From assembly GCA_948471095.1 (NCBI GenBank), contig CAOKRG010000016.1, positions 1 to 47,187 of the forward strand: a stretch of 47,187 nt of DNA, written 5' to 3'. The notes below the pieces were generated by a model. That model was not told the DNA's origin. It saw nothing but the letters and a program-made list of their open reading frames with translations, and ran no database searches. Below are positions 33,581 to 41,148 of this stretch, piece after piece. The DNA comes from an uncultured Oscillospiraceae bacterium. GTDB taxonomy: Bacteria; Bacillota; Clostridia; Oscillospirales; Acutalibacteraceae. The translations under genes and the position numbers were made by a program. The number at the start of each line of letters is the position of its first letter. Positions within the stretch are counted from its first letter, which is position 1.

Positions 33581-33584
33581 TGTG

Positions 33585-34874
33585 TTAACTATAGCCGCCG
33601 AAACGCTCCCGCAACAGGTCCCGCATCTCCGCCGCCAGGTAGAAGGACCCGCAGACGATCAGCGCGTCCTCCGGCCCCAGGCCCTCCATGGCCAGGTCCA
33701 GGGCCTGGGCGCAGCTGGCGGCGGCCGCGGCCTCGGGGCAGAACCGGGCGGCGGTCCGGGCCAGGGCCTCCGCGTCCAGGGCCCGGGGGTTGTCCGGCCT
33801 TACGGCCACCACCTTGGAAAACAGGGGCCCCACGATCTCCAGGGCGGCGGCGCTGTCCTTGTCCGCCATCATGCCCACCACCGCCGCCTTGCGGCCGGGC
33901 ACGTGCCGCTCCAGGGCCTCCCGCAGGGCCAGGGCGCAGCCGGGGTTGTGGCCCCCGTCCAGCAGGCAGAGGGGGCGGCGGGAGAGAACCTCCATCCGGG
34001 CCGGAAGAAAGGCCTTGGCAAAGCCCGCCTGGACCGCCTGGTCCGGGATGGCGAAGCCCCGCTCCCGCAGGATTTTCAGGACTTCCAAAACCACGGCGGC
34101 GTTTTTCACCTGGTGGGCCCCCAAAAAGGGCGTGTGCAGGGCAAGGCCCTCCGCGGTAAAGTCCGTGCCGTCGATGCTCTCGTTTCCCACCTGGAAGCGG
34201 GACAGGTCCGGCACGCGCAGCGCCGCCCCCTGGCTTTGGCAGGCGGACTCCACAATTTCCCGCACCCCGGGCCGCTGCTCCGGGTAGAGGGCCACCCGGC
34301 CTCCGGGCTTGATAACCCCGGCCTTTTCCCGGGCGATCTGCTCCACCGTGTCCCCCAGCCAGGCGGTGTGGTCCAGGGAGATGGAGGTGACGGCCGCGGC
34401 CTCGGGGGTGGGGATGACGTTGGTGGCGTCATAGGCCCCGCCCATGCCCACCTCCATCACGGCAACGTCGCAGCCCTGGGCGGCAAACCACACGAAGGCC
34501 ACGGCGGTCACCAGCTCGAACTCGGAGACCTGGCAGCCCTCCCGGTCCAGCTCCTCCACCACGGGCCAGATCTGGTCCATGACCCGGGCCAGCTCCTCGG
34601 GGGCGATCATCTCCCCGTTGATCTGAAAGCGCTCCCGGAAGTCCAGCACATAGGGCGAGGTGTTTTTGCCCACCTTATAGCCGCATTCCTGGAGCACGCT
34701 GGCGGTCAGGGTGCAGGTGGTGCCCTTTCCGTTGGTGCCGCAGACATGCACATAGCGCAGGGATTTATGGGGGTCGCCCAGCCGGTGGAGCAGGGCCTCG
34801 ATCCGTTCCAGGCCGGGCCGCATACCGAAGAGCAGGCGGGAGTTGATCTTTTCCAGAGCGTCTTGATAGGTCAT
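33585..34874 (-). CDS. folC: dihydrofolate/folylpolyglutamate synthase FolC
   Basis: 429-residue Mur-ligase-type enzyme adding glutamate to dihydropteroate and folates, which retains folate for the formyl-THF used by PurN and AICAR formyltransferase. Motifs: P-loop CGTNGKGTTC near residue 45, TSPYVLDFRERFQING, MEVGMGGAYDATN, SISLDHTAWLG with the metal-binding His, and LLDGGHNPGCALAL. The ATG at 34874 has AAGGAGG upstream. It has its own promoter at 34909-34938 and is monocistronic. Confidence 0.95.
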   Translation of the reverse strand: MTYQDALEKINSRLLFGMRPGLERIEALLHRLGDPHKSLRYVHVCGTNGKGTTCTLTASVLQECGYKVGKNTSPYVLDFRERFQINGEMIAPEELARVMDQIWPVVEELDREGCQVSEFELVTAVAFVWFAAQGCDVAVMEVGMGGAYDATNVIPTPEAAAVTSISLDHTAWLGDTVEQIAREKAGVIKPGGRVALYPEQRPGVREIVESACQSQGAALRVPDLSRFQVGNESIDGTDFTAEGLALHTPFLGAHQVKNAAVVLEVLKILRERGFAIPDQAVQAGFAKAFLPARMEVLSRRPLCLLDGGHNPGCALALREALERHVPGRKAAVVGMMADKDSAAALEIVGPLFSKVVAVRPDNPRALDAEALARTAARFCPEAAAAASCAQALDLAMEGLGPEDALIVCGSFYLAAEMRDLLRERFGGYS

Positions 34875-34908
34875 GGAAAAACCTCCTTGGGAAAAATAGA
34901 CTGGAAAC

Positions 34909-34938
34909 AGTATAGCATTCCCGAGGGCTGGGAGTCAA
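34909..34938 (-). promoter_or_regulatory. promoter of folC
   Basis: Minus strand TTGACT, 18-base spacer, TATACT, about 35 bases before the ATG. Confidence 0.78.
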
Positions 34939-34984
34939 GAGCGCCGCGCCGGCGGGAATTTCTGTGACGCCGTTCCCCCAAACC

Positions 34985-35320
34985 CTATCCGTCCTTCTCC
35001 GCGGCCGCCTTATAACCTATCCCCCACCGCTCCATAGAGTCCAGAATAGGCCGCAGGGTCTCCCCCAGGTCGCTCAGCGCGTACTCCACCCGGGGCGGCA
35101 CCTCGGCGTAGACTGTGCGAGTGACGATGCCGTCCGCCTCCATGGCACGAAGGGAATCCGTCAGCACCTTCTGGCTGATGCCCGCCAAATCTTTATGCAG
35201 CTCGTTGAACCGCCAGGGCCGGGCGCGCAGGTTCCGAATGATCAGTAATTTCCACTTACTGCCGATCACCTGTACCGTTGTGGCCACAGGACATTCGGGC
35301 AGCTCGTCCTTTGTCAGCAT
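34985..35320 (-). CDS. HxlR family transcriptional regulator
   Basis: 111-residue winged-helix dimeric regulator. The start at 35320 (MLTKDELPECPVATTVQVIG) has GGAGG eight bases upstream; longer in-frame starts would run across the promoter. The HxlR signature is visible: CPVATTVQVIGSKWKLLII, then FNELHKDLAGISQKVLTDSLR (recognition helix) and VEYALSDLGETLRPIL. Cys10 sits at the N-terminal position that senses thiol stress in redox-type HxlR proteins. It diverges from a gene for a Cys-containing peptide, with dyads between the two promoters. Confidence 0.93.
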   Translation of the reverse strand: MLTKDELPECPVATTVQVIGSKWKLLIIRNLRARPWRFNELHKDLAGISQKVLTDSLRAMEADGIVTRTVYAEVPPRVEYALSDLGETLRPILDSMERWGIGYKAAAEKDG

Positions 35321-35362
35321 GGCAAGAGCCTCCAATGCTTTAAAATGCGATGTTACATAATA

Positions 35363-35391
35363 ATTATACTGCATTGGACCCGCCCCGTCAA
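35363..35391 (-). promoter_or_regulatory. promoter of the HxlR gene
   Basis: Minus strand TTGACG, 17-base spacer, TATAAT. The -35 lies inside a perfect 9-bp inverted repeat (35378-35400). Confidence 0.82.
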
Positions 35392-35430
35392 GGGGCGGGT
35401 TACTTTTTTGTAAGTCCCCCACAAAAAAGT
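35378..35430. promoter_or_regulatory. two operator-like dyads between divergent promoters
   Basis: Dyad 1: ACCCGCCCC gtcaa GGGGCGGGT (35378-35400), over the HxlR -35. Dyad 2: ACTTTTTTGT then ACAAAAAAGT (35402-35411/35421-35430); within it TTAC-TTTTTT-GTAA forms a smaller palindrome at 35400-35413. Both are candidate HxlR sites. Dyad 1 with its T-run could also act as a terminator on the plus strand. Confidence 0.6.
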
Positions 35431-35436
35431 GCGTAC

Positions 35437-35464
35437 TTGCGGCCCCCCCAAAAATCCGTATAAT
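35437..35464 (+). promoter_or_regulatory. promoter of the Cys-peptide gene
   Basis: TTGCGG, 16-base spacer, TATAAT. A C-run and A-run make up the spacer. About 50 bases before the ATG. Confidence 0.7.
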
Positions 35465-35516
35465 GGAAATCACGGGGCGGGAAATTGCCCTGAATAACCC
35501 AACGGAGGTACACAAA

Positions 35517-35645
35517 ATGGCACTGGCAAATTTGGCTGAATGGAATGAGGAGAAGGCGGCTTCTGCCTGCGGCTCCGCCTGTGGCGCGGCCGGCGAGAAG
35601 AAGGAGGAGAAGCCCGCGGCCTGCGGCGCCGGCGATGGCAAGTAA
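35517..35645 (+). CDS. 42-residue peptide with three Cys-Gly sites
   Basis: Small unrecognised peptide starting MALANLAEWNEEK. Cys18, Cys22 and Cys36 are each followed by Gly and preceded by Ala (ACG). The C-terminal half is Lys/Glu/Ala/Gly-rich with no hydrophobic helix and no signal peptide, so it is probably cytoplasmic. CGGAGG lies seven bases before the ATG, and a TATAAT promoter lies upstream, diverging from the HxlR gene. A stem (35668-35691) follows. It may be a thiol-active or metal-binding peptide under HxlR control (inference). Not a known bacteriocin precursor as far as I can see. Confidence 0.6.
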   Translation: MALANLAEWNEEKAASACGSACGAAGEKKEEKPAACGAGDGK

Positions 35646-35667
35646 TCCCCTTTAACCAACCAAAACT

Positions 35668-35691
35668 GTTCCCGGCCAGCCGGTCGGGAAC
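35668..35691 (+). terminator. hairpin after the Cys-peptide gene
   Basis: GTTCCCGGCC and GGTCGGGAAC pair over ten bases (one G-U) with loop AGCC. There is no T-run, so termination may be weak. Confidence 0.5.
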
Positions 35692-35727
35692 ACCCGAAAA
35701 TCACCCCGGGCAACCGGTTCAACATAG

Positions 35728-36288
35728 AAAGGAAGCGCGCTACGCAACATCAGCGCCATACACTATGAGCCGGACGGGATATGCTTTTTCACCGCCCGGG
35801 GCAAGGATTTCTGCCGGGAACTGCTCTCAGACGGCAGGGTGCAGATTTTGGGCTACACCAAGTTCAAGGAGATGATACGGCTCTCCGCGAAAGCTGTCCC
35901 CGCGCCGGAGGGGGAGCAGGAAAAGTGGATAGATACTATTTTTACAGAGCAGCCGTACCTCGCCAACGTCTACCCCGGCGATACCCGGGAAATTGGCATT
36001 GTGTTTGAGATAAAGTCCGGGAGCATCGAGTATTTCAACCTGGGCGTGAAGCCCATTTTCCGAGAGAATTATGTCTTTGGAAATGCAAGGGCTAATATCA
36101 ACAGAGGATATAGAATTACGGAAAATTGTATTGGCTGCGGCGCCTGCCTGGCCCACTGCCCCCAGCAGTGCATAGAGCCCGGCACGCCTTACCGCATCGA
36201 GCCCACCCACTGCCTGCACTGCGGGGCGTGCTCTGAGAGCTGCCCGTCCGGGGCGGCGGAGAGGCTGGCCGGGGGCGAAAAACCATGA
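35728..36288 (+). pseudogene. PNPOx-like / two 4Fe-4S ferredoxin protein without a start codon
   Basis: The frame opens after a TAG at 35725-35727 and codes [21 protein letters not shown], the body of a flavin-reductase-like (PNPOx split-barrel) domain, then a ferredoxin tail with two [4Fe-4S] motifs, [12 protein letters not shown] and [12 protein letters not shown]. No ATG, GTG or TTG precedes the homologous region: the first is a GTG at 35839, which would remove the first strands and has no ribosome site. A GAAAGGAAG at 35727-35735 precedes the frame without a start codon after it. So this is either 5'-truncated or uses a non-standard start. The terminator after it is shared. Confidence 0.6.
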
Positions 36289-36346
36289 CGCAGGGAGAAC
36301 GCCAATGGCAGAGCGCGGGGTAGCGGGGAGAATTCCTTTAGAGGCA

Positions 36347-36370
36347 AAAAGGCTGCAAAAGCAGCCTTTT
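36347..36370. terminator. bidirectional terminator
   Basis: Stem AAAAGGCTGC/GCAGCCTTTT with loop AAAA, T-runs on both strands, between the convergent ferredoxin-like and ThuA genes. Confidence 0.88.
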
Positions 36371-36371
36371 G

Positions 36372-37022
36372 TCATTTTATCTCCCCTTTTCCGCCTGCCC
36401 ATACAATAAGGTTTTCCAGTATCTTTTGCGTAGAAGGGTGGGAAAGCATGGCCAGCGTGTGCCCCGGAGTATACACTCCCACCCGGCCCCGGCCCAGCAC
36501 CCGGGTATAGCCCGCCGCCTGCCTGCCGCCGGTTTCCGAAACGGAGTAGGCAAAGGGCGCCGCGTCCCCGGCGGCGACGGCGATTTGGTAGTGCTCGTCC
36601 CGCTCAGTGAAGTCTTCCGCGCCTTCGGTCAGGGGGGTACGCTCAAAGCGCAGGCTTACCTGGCACCGGGGCGGGTGGCCAATAAAGTAATTGCCGGTGA
36701 GCTCCGTCATGGAGTCCCCCTCTCGAAAGCAGTTCCCGGCGTGGAGGGCGATGAAGCCGCCGCCCCCCTCCACATAGCGTTTGAAGTCCTGGGGCATCAC
36801 CTCGGTAACGCCCTCCTCGAACCAGGGCTCGTGGTTGCCGCCGTTGATGCAGTCCCCCTTGCAGACTACCGCCACGTCAAAACCGCGCAGGTACTCCGGC
36901 GTTAGAATATCCTTCGCGGTGCGGATATAGGTCATGTCGAACTTGCCGTTCAAGGGCGCAAGGCCCATCTCGATCACCTCGGCGGGGTGCCAGGTATCGT
37001 CCGAAATCACTAAAACTCTCAT
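36372..37022 (-). CDS. ThuA domain protein
   Basis: 216-residue ThuA-like protein with a class I GATase-like fold. Seen: MRVLVISDDTWHPAE, GFDVAVVCKGDC, YVEGGGGFIALHAGNCF, then HPPRCQVSLRFERTPLTEG and DEHYQI, where the family has conserved His, Asp and Glu residues. ThuA partners Gfo/Idh enzymes in oxidation-dependent sugar metabolism (known for trehalose/sucrose ThuAB). It is the last gene of a four-gene operon, starting 11 bases after the Gfo/Idh gene with GGGAGG upstream. Its substrate is probably a sugar derivative. Confidence 0.87.
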   Translation of the reverse strand: MRVLVISDDTWHPAEVIEMGLAPLNGKFDMTYIRTAKDILTPEYLRGFDVAVVCKGDCINGGNHEPWFEEGVTEVMPQDFKRYVEGGGGFIALHAGNCFREGDSMTELTGNYFIGHPPRCQVSLRFERTPLTEGAEDFTERDEHYQIAVAAGDAAPFAYSVSETGGRQAAGYTRVLGRGRVGVYTPGHTLAMLSHPSTQKILENLIVWAGGKGEIK

Positions 37023-37033
37023 AGCCGCCTCCC

Positions 37034-37903
37034 TTATATCACAATATCAAGCCAGGTATCCGGCCGCCTGCGGGCCTCTCTGGCCGTATCAATAATTGCC
37101 AATATCTCCAAAGTCTCCTCGTGGGGGACGGGAACCTTGCCTGTCACAAAAAAGTCCAGTATAACTTTCATCAGGTTATGATAGAAATTGCGGCCGTCGC
37201 TTTTGAGGCGCGCGCCGTTCTCGCCGTCCGACGCCATGAAGTTGAACTCGGCATAAGGCTGGGGGCTCTGGACGAAGCTGGCCAGCCGCCCGTCTCCATA
37301 GTCCAGAATCAGCTGAGTGACGGCGCTGCCCACGGCAAAGGCTTTTAGGCGCTTCACGCCCGTCCCCATCAGCGCCACGATAGGCTCCAGCTGGTGGACG
37401 GCGTAGCTGTCCAGGGAGTGGGGCCCCACCGTGGAGACAAACCGGGGCCGCTCCTTATGTACCGCCTGCCAGTCCAAAATATCCTGGCAGTACCGCTGGG
37501 CCGAGGAGGAGAAAACCGGCGTGCCGTGCCCCTCCGCCAAGGCGAACATCCTCTTACCCGCCGCCAGGCTTGGGGCGAAGGTCTTGTCCACGAACACCGG
37601 CCTGCCGCTTTTTAGGGGCAGCTCCGCCACCCGCTCGTGCCATGCGGCGTTGTCCGCCGCGATGACCATAACCGCGTCCACGCTGTCCACCAGCTCCTCC
37701 ATGCTCCCAGCGGGGACAATATCCCTCTCCCGGCACCACCCCCGGGTCGTTACGCCTCCATCCGGGGGCGAGTCGTGGATGGCGAAAGCGTGGGTGACCG
37801 CCGCGTCAACGCCGTGCCGGGCGATAGCCTCCCGCAGAAAACCTGGGTAGTAGTTGGCGTGCCAGTTGTCTAGGTAGTAGTCCGCAAAGCCTATCCTTAG
37901 CAT
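37034..37903 (-). CDS. short Gfo/Idh/MocA-type oxidoreductase
   Basis: 289-residue NAD(P)-binding oxidoreductase, shorter than the usual 330-430, with the C-terminal domain reduced. The N-terminal dinucleotide loop is atypical (FADYYLDNWHANYYPGF in place of GxGxxG), and the usual EKP lysine motif appears as VDKTFAP. SYAVHQLEPIVALMG is the expected substrate-site helix. Because of these changes the assignment rests on overall pattern (VMVIAADNAAWHE, then GRPVFVDKTFA). Its ATG overlaps the NagB-like stop (37897-37903) and GAGGACG lies upstream. Confidence 0.78.
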   Translation of the reverse strand: MLRIGFADYYLDNWHANYYPGFLREAIARHGVDAAVTHAFAIHDSPPDGGVTTRGWCRERDIVPAGSMEELVDSVDAVMVIAADNAAWHERVAELPLKSGRPVFVDKTFAPSLAAGKRMFALAEGHGTPVFSSSAQRYCQDILDWQAVHKERPRFVSTVGPHSLDSYAVHQLEPIVALMGTGVKRLKAFAVGSAVTQLILDYGDGRLASFVQSPQPYAEFNFMASDGENGARLKSDGRNFYHNLMKVILDFFVTGKVPVPHEETLEILAIIDTAREARRRPDTWLDIVI

Positions 37904-38652
37904 AAGCGCGCGTCCTCCATGTCCTCTACACAGCGGCCAGCCGCTGCGTCCAGCAGGAAAGTGCAGTCCGGGTGCAGCTGCAACACCGAGGCGGGGATAT
38001 CCTCCGTCACAGGGCCTTTCAGCATTTTCTCCACCATTTCGGCCTTGTGCCCGCCCTTAGCGATGAGTATGATACGCTTGGTGTGCATAATGGTGCGTAT
38101 GCCCAGGGTCAGCCCGCCCAGCTCATGCTCCGGCCCAACGCCTGTCTCCCGGCGCACACGCTCCTCAAAGACCGGATCCATAGGCGAGACCCAGGTCTCG
38201 CTGCCAAAAGCCGTGCCCGGCTGGTTGATGCCGGTATGCCCGTTATAGCCCAGGCCCAGCATTTGCAGGTCCGCGCCGCCCCGGGCCTCGATGGCCCGCT
38301 GGAACTTTTCACACTCGGCGGCGTAGTCGTCCGAGATGGTGGCGGGCATGAGGAACCGCTCCTCCGGAATGCCCAGCGGGTCCGCCAGCTGCTCCTTTAT
38401 CATGGTGTAGCAGCAGCCCTTGTAGCTGCGGGGCAGGTTGGTCAGCTCGTCCACGTTGAACAGGGTGACCCGGCTGGTATCAAAGGGGTACTGCCGGTAA
38501 ATGTCGCTGACAATGGCGTGCATGTTTATTGTGGTCTGCCTGGTGGAGAGGCCGATAACCGAGTCGGGCTTTCTCAGCATTTGGCCGATGATCTCCCAGA
38601 CGGCGGCCGCGTCAAATTCTTTCTCATCCTTCATAATGCGTATATCAAGCAT
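37897..38652 (-). CDS. NagB-like sugar-phosphate isomerase/deaminase
   Basis: 251-residue protein of the glucosamine-6-phosphate isomerase/6-phosphogluconolactonase family. Substrate loop IGLSTRQTTINMHA, catalytic Asp in NVDELT, and LGYNGHTGINQPG keeping the ring-opening His. In NagB enzymes this last motif ends NEP; here Gln replaces the Glu that supports the His, so activity or substrate may differ. It overlaps the GH9 stop by 8 bases and the Gfo/Idh start by 7, so the operon is tightly coupled. GGTGACCCGG upstream gives no help in choosing the start; MLDIRIMKD is conventional. Confidence 0.85.
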   Translation of the reverse strand: MLDIRIMKDEKEFDAAAVWEIIGQMLRKPDSVIGLSTRQTTINMHAIVSDIYRQYPFDTSRVTLFNVDELTNLPRSYKGCCYTMIKEQLADPLGIPEERFLMPATISDDYAAECEKFQRAIEARGGADLQMLGLGYNGHTGINQPGTAFGSETWVSPMDPVFEERVRRETGVGPEHELGGLTLGIRTIMHTKRIILIAKGGHKAEMVEKMLKGPVTEDIPASVLQLHPDCTFLLDAAAGRCVEDMEDARLC

Positions 38653-40987
38653 GCTGTCTCAGCAGCTCTCCCAGCACCTGCACGTACCGGCAGGCCGAGC
38701 CCACCCAGACCTCCCGGTAAGTGGCGTTGTTGTTCTGGGGCCAGTAGGGCTCGTCGCCATTGCCCAGCGTCTCTACCCCCACCGGGACCTCGCCCACGCT
38801 CTCGCCGGTGAGCACCGCGTACTGGCGGCAGTAGTTTTGCCCCATGCCGTACACCAGCGATTGGCCGAAGGGATTTTTTCCCCACATCCAATAGAGCTGC
38901 TCCCGGGCCAGCTGCAAAAGCTCCCCGTCCCGGAAATACCGGCCCAATATCCCCGCCGCCTTGCCCATGGAGAGCATAACGGCGGCGTTCCCCCGGAAGG
39001 AGAACCACACCGGGAAGTTCCGCAGCACATACCCGCCGCCCAAGTCCTTACCCGCCTTGAGCTGCGCCCGGTAGTTCTCCCGCTCCGCCTCGTAATCGCA
39101 GCACACGTGCAGGTAGGGAAAGAGCTCCCGGTTCTCCGGCTCGTCCAGCTTATGGACCCCAGCGGGGAGCATGCCGTAAGGGGCGGCGTTCCCGGCTATC
39201 GCTTTCAGATAGCCCCCGTACCGCTTCATGGCATCCTCCCACCGCGCTCTCTCGGGGCGGTCCGGCTGGGTGCGGCAAAGGCTTTCCAGGGCCTGCACGA
39301 ACTGGTGCTCCCGTGCCTGATGGTTAAAGTGCACGATGTCACGACGGCTCTCGTCCCGGTAGAAAAATCCATCGAAGGGCAGCCCCGCCTCCCCCCGCTC
39401 CTGGCAGGCAGCCAGCCTTTCGCCGTACTCCCTGGCAATTTGAGCATACTCCCCCGCAGCCGTACTCTCGTAAAGCCAGCTTGCCGCCCACGCAATGACC
39501 GCGTAATACTGCGACAGCCCGCTGTTAAAGGTATGCTCATACATATGAAAGGGCTCCACGCCGGTCCGGGCGAACCGCTCCCGGGCAAAGGCGAAGTCCT
39601 CCCGGGCCGCTCTCAGGGCGCACTGCGCAAGGCCGTCATCATAGCCTCTCAGCGCGTGGGCGGCATGGGCCTCGACGCCGGAGAACAGGAAATTCTCAAA
39701 GGCATGGTTGTGGACCCGGGCCTCGACGTCGTCGAAGTTTCCTATCAGGCCATCGGTATACCGGGTGGCCCCAGCGCTGGTGGCCCGGTAGCCGTCCCCG
39801 AAACGGGTGCGCAGGATAAAGTCCAATCCCCACTGGGCCTCCTCCATCAGCCGCAGGTACAGCGGAGAGCCGGCCCTGCACCGCCCCGCGCACTCGAAGA
39901 GCGCCTGTACGATCTCCCCGGTCTGGGCCGACTGCTGGGACTGGTCCCCCGCGTCATGCCAGCCGCCGGAGTAGCTGAGCGCCACGCCGTTGTGCCGGGC
40001 GACGATATCCTGATGGCAGGAACTGTGTTTACCGGGTACCGGGAAACCGCAGCGCTGGCAGTAGAAAAAGTTTACCGCCTTCCACAAAGCCTCTTCGCCA
40101 GGGTCTCTCAGCAAAACGCCGGCACGGGGCAAGCCGCCGCTTTCCAGCCGGTACCGCCCAGGGCGGGTACATTCGGAGAAGTCCAGCACATCGAAACGGC
40201 CCCGCTCGTTCTCCATGTGCCGGACCTGCCCGGTATACACGATCTGCCCGGTCTCTACGTCCGTCAGCCGGAAATCGTTTCCCGCCCCGGCGGCGATGGC
40301 GGTCTTGCCTCCCTCCGGCCAATAGCCCGCCGTAGAGAGCCGGACGCCCGGCGCAGGGTTCTCCCAGCCCAGCTCATGCTCGGGATTCTCTATCCGCTCC
40401 AAGCCGGCGTCCCTAAAGTCATAGGCCAGCGCGTCCCCAGCGGAAACGTCGTGCCCGCTGCAAAAAACGTAAAAGGAGAGTTTGCACACCGCGTCCCGGG
40501 GCATGGCGGCGAACTCCCAGACGCACTCCTGCCACGCGCCGTTCTCCAAATCAAAGACAGCGGCCCCCTCCCTGCCGTACGGGTCGGGGACGGGCACTTC
40601 GCCCCGGCTGGTTATGCCCACGTTTAGATGCAGGATTCGCGCCCCCTCGATGTAGGGCCGTACCCAGAAGCGCAGGCGGCCGTACCCCCGCCAGTCCTCC
40701 CGCTCAAAGGAAAAGGCCAGCCGCGCCGTGCCGAAGTTGCAGTAATCGCCGTCCGCCGGAGAGCCTTCCGGCCAGCGGTCCGAACGCAGCGGGGCGGTCA
40801 TGCGCAGATAGCCCGGGCGCTCCTCCAACTGAGCGGTACCTTCTGCCAGAGGGACTGCCTGCAAGCCGCGTTTCTCCCATACTTTTTTGTGTGGGAACCC
40901 GCCTTCCAAGCTGCGTTCCCGATGCAGGGGCAGCGGACGGTGGACGTATAGGCTCTCCTTCAACTCCCGTTCAAACTCGCTATCCAT
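38645..40987 (-). CDS. intracellular GH9 glycoside hydrolase
   Basis: 780-residue protein with an N-terminal beta-sandwich, an Ig-like domain (~225-310, VRLSTAGYWPEGGKTAI), and an (alpha/alpha)6 GH9 barrel. The catalytic base motif GGWHDAGDQS carries Asp345 and Asp348. The general acid is probably the Glu in ATYREVW near the C-terminus. There is no signal peptide, so it acts on imported oligosaccharides. The start at 40987 (MDSEFERE) has GGGAGG upstream. GH9 includes cellulases and exo-beta-glucosaminidases; the NagB-like neighbour favours an amino sugar, but that is inference. First gene of the LacI-regulated operon. Confidence 0.9.
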   Translation of the reverse strand: MDSEFERELKESLYVHRPLPLHRERSLEGGFPHKKVWEKRGLQAVPLAEGTAQLEERPGYLRMTAPLRSDRWPEGSPADGDYCNFGTARLAFSFEREDWRGYGRLRFWVRPYIEGARILHLNVGITSRGEVPVPDPYGREGAAVFDLENGAWQECVWEFAAMPRDAVCKLSFYVFCSGHDVSAGDALAYDFRDAGLERIENPEHELGWENPAPGVRLSTAGYWPEGGKTAIAAGAGNDFRLTDVETGQIVYTGQVRHMENERGRFDVLDFSECTRPGRYRLESGGLPRAGVLLRDPGEEALWKAVNFFYCQRCGFPVPGKHSSCHQDIVARHNGVALSYSGGWHDAGDQSQQSAQTGEIVQALFECAGRCRAGSPLYLRLMEEAQWGLDFILRTRFGDGYRATSAGATRYTDGLIGNFDDVEARVHNHAFENFLFSGVEAHAAHALRGYDDGLAQCALRAAREDFAFARERFARTGVEPFHMYEHTFNSGLSQYYAVIAWAASWLYESTAAGEYAQIAREYGERLAACQERGEAGLPFDGFFYRDESRRDIVHFNHQAREHQFVQALESLCRTQPDRPERARWEDAMKRYGGYLKAIAGNAAPYGMLPAGVHKLDEPENRELFPYLHVCCDYEAERENYRAQLKAGKDLGGGYVLRNFPVWFSFRGNAAVMLSMGKAAGILGRYFRDGELLQLAREQLYWMWGKNPFGQSLVYGMGQNYCRQYAVLTGESVGEVPVGVETLGNGDEPYWPQNNNATYREVWVGSACRYVQVLGELLRQHA

Positions 40988-41015
40988 CGTTTTCCTCCCG
41001 ATACATGATACGACC

Positions 41016-41044
41016 ACTATACCGTGAAAACGTTTTCACAACAA
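41016..41044 (-). promoter_or_regulatory. promoter of the GH9 operon
   Basis: Minus strand TTGTTG, 17-base spacer, TATAGT. The spacer is almost wholly filled by the palindrome at 41024-41039, so repressor binding would block polymerase directly. Confidence 0.7.
41024..41039. promoter_or_regulatory. LacI-type operator
   Basis: Perfect 16-bp palindrome GTGAAAACGTTTTCAC with the central CG typical of LacI/GalR-family sites. It lies between the GH9 promoter elements and 110 bases before the divergent lacI-type gene. Confidence 0.88.
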
Positions 41045-41085
41045 TTGGCAATTACCGCCAAAGATTTTTCTCCAAATTTGTACGC

Positions 41086-41114
41086 TTGCACGGAGCCCGC
41101 CTTTTTGCTATACT
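41086..41114 (+). promoter_or_regulatory. promoter of the LacI-type regulator gene
   Basis: TTGCAC, 17-base spacer, TATACT, 34 bases before the ATG. Confidence 0.82.
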
Positions 41115-41148
41115 GTTTGCAAGCTATCTCGGGACAGGAGGAGAGCCT

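Noticed and set aside
40891-41148. Longer N-terminus for the LacI regulator
   Set aside because: It would cross the operator and the regulator's own promoter; AGGAGG sits before the ATG at 41149.
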